The translations under genes and the position numbers were made by a program. A model generated the notes under the pieces. That model saw nothing but the letters and a program-made list of their open reading frames with translations, was not told the origin of the DNA and made no database searches. DNA of 64,000 bases, from NCBI GenBank assembly GCA_900542085.1, contig UQMK01000009.1, positions 12,277 to 76,276 of the forward strand, written 5' to 3'. Positions within the stretch are counted from its first letter, which is position 1, and every line of letters begins with the position of its first letter. This document shows positions 57,882-64,000 of the stretch, piece after piece. This DNA comes from an uncultured Collinsella sp. Its GTDB lineage: Bacteria; Actinomycetota; Coriobacteriia; Coriobacteriales; Coriobacteriaceae.

Positions 57882-58649
57882 CTAGTTGAACTGCTCGCGA
57901 TACGCCTTACAAACCTCATCGACCGGGCCATCCATGCGAAGGTCACCCTTCTCAATCCAAACGGCACGCTGGCAGATGCGCTCAACCTGCTCCATGGAGT
58001 GCGAAACGAACAGAACTGTCACGTCGCCGCTCTGGATAAAGTGCTGGATGCGGGCCTCACACTTCTGCTGGAAGAACACGTCACCGACGGACAGCGTCTC
58101 GTCAACGATCAGAATATCGGGCTCGGTAATCGTTGCAATTGCAAAGGCGATACGCGCCACCATGCCCGAGGAGAAGTTCTTAAGCGGCATATCGACAAAG
58201 TTCTGCAGCTCGGCAAACTCAATAATGCCGTCAAAGTTGGCGTCGATGAACTCCTTGGTATAGCCGAGCAGGGCGCCGTTCAGATAGATGTTCTCGCGGG
58301 CAGTCAGCTCGGGGTCAAAGCCGGCACCAAGCTCAATCAACGGCGCGATGTTACCGTGCACCTTAACGCTGCCCTCGCTAGGCTCAAGCACGCCAGCGAT
58401 AATCTTGAGCATCGTAGACTTACCGGAACCATTGGTGCCGACCAGACCCACGACCTCGCCGCGATGAATCTCGAACGAGATGTGCTTAAGCGCCCTAAAC
58501 TCCTCAAAGAACAGCTCGTGCTTGGCGAGCTTGATGAAGTACTCCTTGAGATTGGTCAGCGACTCGGACGCCATGTTAAAGATCATGGTGACGTCGTCGA
58601 CCTCGACAGCCAGAGGCTGCTCGCTGTAATCAACAACAGATTCAGTCAT
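57882..58649 (-). CDS. polysaccharide/teichoic acid export ABC transporter, ATP-binding protein (TagH/Wzt type)
   Basis: This ATPase powers export of a lipid-linked surface polysaccharide or wall polymer. The 255-residue protein has Walker A GTNGSGKST, the APLIELGAGFDPELTARENIY segment typical of TagH/Wzt proteins, the variant signature NFSSGMVAR, Walker B ILIVDETLSVGD and the FVSHSMEQV H-loop. It ends right after the nucleotide-binding domain, without the C-terminal carbohydrate-binding domain of long Wzt proteins. The ATG at 58649 has AAGGAG seven bases upstream. The permease gene is 11 bases upstream. Confidence 0.94.
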   Translation of the reverse strand: MTESVVDYSEQPLAVEVDDVTMIFNMASESLTNLKEYFIKLAKHELFFEEFRALKHISFEIHRGEVVGLVGTNGSGKSTMLKIIAGVLEPSEGSVKVHGNIAPLIELGAGFDPELTARENIYLNGALLGYTKEFIDANFDGIIEFAELQNFVDMPLKNFSSGMVARIAFAIATITEPDILIVDETLSVGDVFFQQKCEARIQHFIQSGDVTVLFVSHSMEQVERICQRAVWIEKGDLRMDGPVDEVCKAYREQFN

Positions 58650-58660
58650 CACAGCACTCC

Positions 58661-59506
58661 TTAAATGTAGAGGATAAATTTGCGCTCGGACTTATGGAAC
58701 ACGGTATAGCCAATAATAAGCGCAAGAACCGCCCAGGCAACGCACATACCAAACGTCATAAGCGAGGGCGTAGTCTGGAACAGAAAGATATCGCGCATAA
58801 ACTGCAGGTAGTTGAACATGGGGTTCGCATACATCAAGATACGCACGAGATGCGGCATTTGCGCAATGTAGTCAGTCGTCCAGAAGATGGGCGTAATGTA
58901 AGTCCACGCCGTAATGACGACGCTCCATAGATGCATAACGTCGCGGAAAAAGACCGTAAGAGCAGAGAGCATCATGCCCAGGCCCATGCAGAAGCACATA
59001 AGTAGCAGCAGGCAAACCGGCAGCAGAATGAGGTGCCAAGAAGGCATAACGTGGAACCACAGCATGACGATGGCGACGGCGACCAGCGAGAAGGCAAAGT
59101 TGACCAGCGAGAAGAGCACCTTCTGCACCGGGAAGACCCAGCGGTGCACCTTAACCTTCTTGAGCAGAGGGGCAGCGCCCACGATAGACGTCAGGGCCTG
59201 GTTCGTAGACTCGGACATGACGGCAAAGGTAATGTTACCCACGATCAAGTACAGCGGGTACATCTCGGGCGTCATTGAGCCATTGCGGCCCTGGCCAAAA
59301 ATCGTCGAGAACACGATGGCCATGACGATCATCATCAGCAACGGGTTGAGCACCGACCATGCGACGCCCAGAACGCTACGGCGATACTTGATCTTAAAAT
59401 CCTTGGTAACCAGCTGACGAAGGATAAACGCGTCCTTCTCAAATTCGTTCTTAGCAAACGTCGCAGGCAGACTGCGAGTTTCTTGTTGCTTTGTCTGATC
59501 CGACAC
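58661..59506 (-). CDS. polysaccharide/teichoic acid export ABC transporter, permease (TagG/Wzm type)
   Basis: The 281-residue protein is an ABC-2 type permease of the TagG/Wzm family, partner of the ATPase downstream. It has an N-terminal amphipathic segment with LVTKDFKIKYRRSVLGVAWS (about 34-53), characteristic of these exporters, then six predicted membrane helices and a helix-rich C-terminus with ANPMFNYLQFMRDIFL. The start is GTG at 59506 with AAGGAG eight bases upstream. It faces away from the glycosyltransferase genes across a 160-base gap. Confidence 0.93.
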   Translation of the reverse strand: MSDQTKQQETRSLPATFAKNEFEKDAFILRQLVTKDFKIKYRRSVLGVAWSVLNPLLMMIVMAIVFSTIFGQGRNGSMTPEMYPLYLIVGNITFAVMSESTNQALTSIVGAAPLLKKVKVHRWVFPVQKVLFSLVNFAFSLVAVAIVMLWFHVMPSWHLILLPVCLLLLMCFCMGLGMMLSALTVFFRDVMHLWSVVITAWTYITPIFWTTDYIAQMPHLVRILMYANPMFNYLQFMRDIFLFQTTPSLMTFGMCVAWAVLALIIGYTVFHKSERKFILYI

Positions 59507-59666
59507 GGATGCAACTCCTTTACTCGTAATCGTTGACAAACGAACAGTATAGACCCGACAGCCATGCAAACGATACGCGCAACAAAACTGGAGAACTAAC
59601 CCACATCTTAGGATGCCAAGCCCAAACGGCTATACTTTCAAAGATTGAATATATAAGGAGCATTGA
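59507..59666. promoter_or_regulatory. divergent promoter region of the surface polysaccharide locus
   Basis: Two TATACT hexamers face outward: minus strand 59546-59551 for the ABC genes and plus strand 59631-59636 for the glycosyltransferases. No strong -35 hexamers are visible on either side. A plus-strand ribosome site AAGGAG lies just before 59667. Confidence 0.5.
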
Positions 59667-60638
59667 GTGAATTCTGAATCCATCGCCGTCATCATCCCTT
59701 GCTACAACGAAGCGCTCACGATTGGTAAGGTCATCGACGACTTTCACCGCGAGCTTCCGCAAGCGACGGTCTATGTCTACGACAACAACTCATCGGACGA
59801 TACCTCACGCATCGCTACCGAGCACGGCGCCACGGTCCGCTTTGAACCCCGCCAGGGAAAGGGCAACGTGTGCCGCCAGATGTTTCGCGATATCGACGCC
59901 GATTGCTACCTGATGGTCGACGGAGACGACACCTACCCCGCCGAGGCGGCCAAAGCCCTCTGCGAGCCCATCCTTAACGGCACGGCCGACATGACCGTAG
60001 GCGACCGCCTTTCCAACGGCACCTACTCCGAGGAGAACAAGCGCGCCTTCCATGGTTTTGGCAACAACCTAGTTCGCGCCATGATCAAGTGGATCTATGG
60101 CTACAGCTTCGATGACGTCATGACCGGCTACCGCGCCATGAGCCGCCCGTTTGTTAAAACCTTCCCTGTGCTTTCCGAGGGCTTCCAAATCGAAACCGAG
60201 CTCTCGATCCACGCCGTCGACCACCGCTGGCGCATCAAAGATGTGCCCATCGAGTACCGAGACCGTCCGGAAGGCTCCGAGTCCAAGCTCAATACCGTGA
60301 GCGACGGCATTAAAGTCGTTGCGATGATCGGCACGCTGTTCAAGGACTACCGCCCGCTGAAGTTCTTCAGCCTCGTCGCGCTTCTGTTTGCGGTGATCGG
60401 CCTCGCCCTGGGCATGCCCATAGTTGTCGAGTATTTCCAGACCGGCCTCGTTCCGCGCTTCCCCACCGCCATACTCGCCGCGTCGTTTATGTTCCTGTGC
60501 AGCCTGAGCCTTGCAACCGGATTCATCCTGGATTCTGTAGCAAAGGTCGAAAAAAAGCAGTGGGAGGTCAACGTGTACAGCAAATACGCCTACGACGACC
60601 AGCCCGGCCACCCTACTTCCAATCCAAACGAGAGGTAA
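59667..60638 (+). CDS. family 2 glycosyltransferase with C-terminal membrane helices
   Basis: The 323-residue protein has a GT2 domain (AVIIPCYNEALTIGKVI; YDNNSSDDT; the DxD-like VDGDDTYP; then FQIETELSIHAVD) and two membrane helices near the C-terminus (about 230-255 and 265-290). It resembles DPM1/ArnC-type polyprenyl-phosphate sugar transferases. The start is GTG with AAGGAG six bases upstream. It likely loads a sugar on undecaprenyl phosphate or extends a lipid-linked chain; the sugar cannot be read. It is followed six bases later by a second GT2 gene. Confidence 0.9.
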   Translation: MNSESIAVIIPCYNEALTIGKVIDDFHRELPQATVYVYDNNSSDDTSRIATEHGATVRFEPRQGKGNVCRQMFRDIDADCYLMVDGDDTYPAEAAKALCEPILNGTADMTVGDRLSNGTYSEENKRAFHGFGNNLVRAMIKWIYGYSFDDVMTGYRAMSRPFVKTFPVLSEGFQIETELSIHAVDHRWRIKDVPIEYRDRPEGSESKLNTVSDGIKVVAMIGTLFKDYRPLKFFSLVALLFAVIGLALGMPIVVEYFQTGLVPRFPTAILAASFMFLCSLSLATGFILDSVAKVEKKQWEVNVYSKYAYDDQPGHPTSNPNER

Positions 60639-60644
60639 ACCACC

Positions 60645-61613
60645 ATGCCGCTCATCTCCATTGTCGTGCCGTGCTACAACGAGCAGGAATCGCTTCCGAT
60701 CTTTCTTAAAGAGCTCGATGGCGTCGTTCGCATCATGACCCAGCAAGACCCCTGCATCTCCTTTGAAGCCGTCCTCATCGACGATGGCTCGGCAGACAAA
60801 ACGCTTTCCGTCATGAAAGCAGAAGCCGCGGCGGTGCATCCATACGCCATCCACTGGCACGCTTTCTCACGCAACTTTGGCAAGGAGGCAGCACTGTTTG
60901 CCGGACTCCAACATGCAAAGGGTGACTATGTCGCCACCATGGACGCCGACATGCAGGACCCGCCCTCGCTGCTGCCTCAGATGTATGAGATCTTGCAAAC
61001 CGAAGCCTACGACAACGTCGCTACGCGCAGGACCACCCGCAAAGGCGAGCCTCCGATCAGGTCGTTCTTCGCCCGCATGTTCTACAAGATCATCAACCGC
61101 ATTTCCAACGCGGACATCGTCGACGGCGCACGCGACTTTAGGCTCATGAAGCGCCCCATGGTCAACGCTATCGTCTCCATGGGCGAATATAACCGATTTT
61201 CCAAGGGCATTTACGGCTGGGTGGGCTTCAAGACCAAATGGCTCCCCTACGTAAACGTCAACCGCGTAGCCGGCGAGACCAAGTGGAGCTTTTGGTCGCT
61301 GCTCCTCTATTCCATCGACGGCATCGTCGCGTTTTCCACGGCGCCGCTCTCCCTCGCCGCCCTCACGGGTATCGTCTTCTGCCTCATCGCCATTCTGGGA
61401 TTCGTCGTCATCCTGGTCAAAACACTCGTTTGGGGCGATCCCGTCGGCGGATGGCCGTCGCTCGCCTGCCTCATAACGCTGTTTGGCGGCATGCAGCTTC
61501 TGTGCTTAGGAATCATCGGTGAATACTTGGCAAAAGCCTACTTGGAAACCAAGCGACGTCCCATCTATATCATTCGAGAATCCAACGAGGAATCTGATGA
61601 CACGGTCCAATAA
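60645..61613 (+). CDS. GtrB/DPM1-like polyprenyl-phosphate glycosyltransferase
   Basis: The 322-residue protein is a GT2 enzyme with SIVVPCYNEQESLP, LIDDGSADKTL, the FSRNFGKEAALFAGL segment, DADMQDPPSLLP and the DFRLMKRPMV region that mark the GtrB/polyprenyl-phosphate sugar synthase group. Two membrane helices follow near the C-terminus (about 230-250 and 265-290). It would make an undecaprenyl-phosphate-linked sugar used outside the membrane. The ATG has AGAGG upstream. Its last 17 bases overlap the YfhO-family gene, so the pair is probably coupled. Confidence 0.92.
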   Translation: MPLISIVVPCYNEQESLPIFLKELDGVVRIMTQQDPCISFEAVLIDDGSADKTLSVMKAEAAAVHPYAIHWHAFSRNFGKEAALFAGLQHAKGDYVATMDADMQDPPSLLPQMYEILQTEAYDNVATRRTTRKGEPPIRSFFARMFYKIINRISNADIVDGARDFRLMKRPMVNAIVSMGEYNRFSKGIYGWVGFKTKWLPYVNVNRVAGETKWSFWSLLLYSIDGIVAFSTAPLSLAALTGIVFCLIAILGFVVILVKTLVWGDPVGGWPSLACLITLFGGMQLLCLGIIGEYLAKAYLETKRRPIYIIRESNEESDDTVQ

Positions 61614-64000
61614 ATTTACGTTCATGAATGTAGCATTCTATGCTGCTTGCTTTGCGTTTACCGTCGCGCTCTTTGTCGCACTTGCAGCGACGGGGCACGT
61701 CTACCCCTTTGGCGACAACTCGTTTCTCGTTAGCGACCTCAAGTACCAGTACATCGACTTCTTTGCTTGGTTCCGGCGCGTCCTTTTGGGCGAGGAGAAT
61801 CTTCGCTACTCCTTTTCTCAGGGACTGGGCATGAACACGTGGGGGCTCTACAGCTACTATCTCGCCAGCCCCTTTAACCTGCTCTGCGTACTGTTTCCTC
61901 AAGACAAGCTGACGCTCTTTGTGTTTGTTATCAGCGCGCTCAAACTTGGCTGCATTCACATTAGCAGTGCCTGGTATGTACAAAAGCGCTTCGGACTATC
62001 CAAGCCCGCAGCATTCCTGCTTTCCCTCTCGTTCACATTTTGCAGCTGGACCATCAGCAACCTGCGCAACCCGCTCTGGATCGATTGCCTCATTCTGCTG
62101 CCCATCTGCGCCTACGGATGCTACGAGCTCATCCGCAAGCAGAGCATGATCCGCCTCGTCATCGCAACGGCGCTCAATGTCATGTTCTGCTGGTATACGG
62201 CCTACATCAGCATCCTGTTCCTCTGCATCTTCGTATTGGTCGAATTTATCGATTATGTTACAGAAGAAGGATTTAGCTGGAAGCTCATGCTCGATCGAGC
62301 CCTGCGATTCGCCGGGGGTATCGCGCTTGGACTGCTTCTGTCCGCCTGGACCTTTTTGCCGACCATCGTTGCCATGTCCAAGGGCGGCCCCGTTCTGGCA
62401 CTCGGCCCTCTACTAAAAACCAGCCTCAAGTCGCTCATCAGGGGCTTTCTTCCCTGCATGTGGGTAAACAACGATAGCACACCGCAGTTCTATTGCGGCA
62501 TCATCATGATGCTACTTGCGGCGAGCTTGCTGGTTAACCGCACGGTTTCAATCAAGACGCGTATCGCAACACTCGTCGTCACGATGACCCTGGTCGCAAG
62601 CTCCGTTTTGAGCCCGCTCGAGTACGTCTGGTGCGGCATGCGCGTTCCTAACGGATTCTACTCACGCACGACCTTTTTGCTTAGCTTCTTTGCGCTGTGG
62701 GCCGCAGGATACGCGTTGCAGAAACTCAATAAGCGGCCAACATTACGTCGGGCCCATCGTCCGGCCATCATCATGCCGCTCCTGGCACTCACGGCAATTG
62801 AACTATTTGCCAACGCCCATGTTATGTGGAACCAGCTGTACACAGGCTATTCCGAAGAAGCCAACAGCGCCTATGTTGCCACCGCAACCAACACGATCAC
62901 AGCCATTCAGGGCGAGGATTCGGCGCCTTTCTACCGCATCGACCGTACGACTACGCGCGCCGATAGCGCCGCCCTCAACGAAGGCTTGGCGCTTGGATAC
63001 AACCAACTGTCTTCATATTCGTCGGCAAACAACCCGCAGGCAATTGCACTGCTCAACTCCCTTGGATACAGCAGTGTCGGCGAGTTTTCGACCCGTTATG
63101 CCGAGCCCATTCTTGCCGTCGATGCCCTACTGGGAGTCAAGTATGCCATTCCTGAGAACGCGCCTGCGGGATACGTTTCGGCCAAGACGAATCAGGCCGA
63201 CTCCACAAGCGCGGTGTACGAGAACCCCTATGCGCTCAGCATTGGCGTCGCAGCCTCAAGCGATATCCAAAACAGCACGCTGAAGATCGAGAACCCCTTC
63301 GAAAAGCAGAACGACCTCTACAGCAAAATCCTAGGCCGCGAGGTAAAGCTCTATACCAAAATCGAGGCCACGAGCACGGAGAATAGCGATAGCTTAAAGC
63401 AATGGAGCGTTAATGTACCGGCAAGCTCCATCGGGTATCTCTATATCAACAAAGATGCGATCGCCGGCAGTTATTGGCCCGTCGCTCTTACCATCGACCA
63501 GCGAACGATCGAAAACGAGGCCTGGAGATTCGACAATAATATCCGCCAGATTGCGGATGCATCGGACGCCCCGAGCCAGCATACGGTGTCAATCGGAGCC
63601 GCAGAGGGCTATACAGACATGCCCAAAGACAATGAGCCGATCTTTTACGCCCTCAATCTGGACGTTTTCAAACAGATCATTAACGAGCTTAAGACAAGCG
63701 AGTTTATTCCGACGGTTTTTGAGGACGGAAGGATCGAAGGCGAGTATACCGCCAAAGATGACGGCAACCTGCTGCTGAGCGTTCCGTACGATGAGGGCTG
63801 GAACGTAACGGTAAACGGCACCGCCGCAGAACTAACGCCCGCCGCCGATAAGGGCTTGTCGTCCCTGAGCATGCAGAAAGGCGCGAATAGAATCGTGATG
63901 ACCTACAAGACTCCGGGCGCCCTTGCGGGGCTTGCAGTGAGTCTGGCGACCGCCATTGCCCTTGTTGCGGCGGGGCTATTCGCCAGAAACAAGAAAAGCC
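61597..64000 (+). CDS. YfhO family membrane protein (partial, C-terminus beyond the window)
   Basis: The first ~801 residues are visible. The pattern is that of YfhO-family GT-C-like membrane proteins, thought to use polyprenyl-phosphate sugars to decorate wall polymers: an N-terminal helix, the periplasmic DLKYQYIDFFAWFRRVL loop with its acidic residue, then FSQGLGMNTWGLYSYYLASP (about 69-88) and about twelve further helices. A long extracytoplasmic region follows from about residue 395. A last helix starts near residue 770 and the sequence ends in a basic stretch. The ATG overlaps the end of the GtrB-like gene, with GAGGA five bases upstream. A GtrB-like enzyme next to a YfhO protein is the typical three-component glycosylation arrangement. 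Confidence 0.92.
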   Translation, partial: MTRSNKFTFMNVAFYAACFAFTVALFVALAATGHVYPFGDNSFLVSDLKYQYIDFFAWFRRVLLGEENLRYSFSQGLGMNTWGLYSYYLASPFNLLCVLFPQDKLTLFVFVISALKLGCIHISSAWYVQKRFGLSKPAAFLLSLSFTFCSWTISNLRNPLWIDCLILLPICAYGCYELIRKQSMIRLVIATALNVMFCWYTAYISILFLCIFVLVEFIDYVTEEGFSWKLMLDRALRFAGGIALGLLLSAWTFLPTIVAMSKGGPVLALGPLLKTSLKSLIRGFLPCMWVNNDSTPQFYCGIIMMLLAASLLVNRTVSIKTRIATLVVTMTLVASSVLSPLEYVWCGMRVPNGFYSRTTFLLSFFALWAAGYALQKLNKRPTLRRAHRPAIIMPLLALTAIELFANAHVMWNQLYTGYSEEANSAYVATATNTITAIQGEDSAPFYRIDRTTTRADSAALNEGLALGYNQLSSYSSANNPQAIALLNSLGYSSVGEFSTRYAEPILAVDALLGVKYAIPENAPAGYVSAKTNQADSTSAVYENPYALSIGVAASSDIQNSTLKIENPFEKQNDLYSKILGREVKLYTKIEATSTENSDSLKQWSVNVPASSIGYLYINKDAIAGSYWPVALTIDQRTIENEAWRFDNNIRQIADASDAPSQHTVSIGAAEGYTDMPKDNEPIFYALNLDVFKQIINELKTSEFIPTVFEDGRIEGEYTAKDDGNLLLSVPYDEGWNVTVNGTAAELTPAADKGLSSLSMQKGANRIVMTYKTPGALAGLAVSLATAIALVAAGLFARNKKS

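Noticed and set aside
1..64000. CRISPR arrays, insertion sequences, prophage or rRNA
   Set aside because: No regular short repeats with spacers, no transposase or integrase apart from the housekeeping XerC, no phage structural genes and no rRNA sequence were seen in reading the window.

Overview
The window is a stretch of chromosome from a GC-rich actinobacterium of the class Coriobacteriia, most likely a Collinsella-type gut species. The grounds are codon use, frequent TTG and GTG starts with strong AGGAGG-type ribosome sites, alpha plus beta glycyl-tRNA synthetase genes beside ppdK and its regulator, an aroE-aroK fusion, and gene orders typical of the group. The genus is an inference; no rRNA is present. 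There is no CRISPR array, prophage, intact insertion sequence or restriction locus.

1-27 kb, almost all minus strand, is housekeeping. A tightly packed run reads pyrH-frr-uppS-cdsA-dxr-rseP-ispG (nucleotide, translation, lipid, envelope and isoprenoid functions). rpsB-tsf has its own consensus promoter and terminator. Next come yraN-comM-dprA-trmFO-xerC, joined by 1-3 base overlaps, and then rnhB and rplS. Upstream of rplS lies a 935-residue secreted protein with an aerolysin/ETX-MTX2-like segment, the most unusual gene here. ppdK with its bifunctional regulator and glyQ-glyS follow, then rpsP-khpA-rimM-trmD-lepB.

27-48.6 kb begins with plus-strand dinB, then returns to the minus strand: rplU-rpmA, obg-nadD-yqeK-rsfS, a radical SAM pair, a DUF697-like membrane protein, and the elongasome set mreB-mreC-mreD-mrdA-rodA. 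Ahead of mreB are a cyclophilin, a membrane TPR protein and a membrane zinc-ribbon protein. A CtpE-like P-type ATPase and tRNA-Arg(CCG) close this block.

48.8-57.4 kb switches to the plus strand and carries an almost complete shikimate to phenylalanine/tyrosine pathway: DAHP synthase, tyrA, aroB, aroA, aroC, pheA, aroE-aroK and aroQ. Gene order suggests one transcription unit, interrupted by a 41-bp inverted-repeat pair before pheA and a strong hairpin before aroQ.

57.5-64 kb holds a decayed acyltransferase gene, tRNA-Arg(TCT), and the start of a cell-surface polysaccharide locus: a two-gene ABC exporter facing one way, and two glycosyltransferases plus a YfhO-family membrane protein (cut by the window end) facing the other.

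Scattered intergenic hairpins share a GGGAC(A/G)GG loop core with unrelated stems and look like a small dispersed repeat family.
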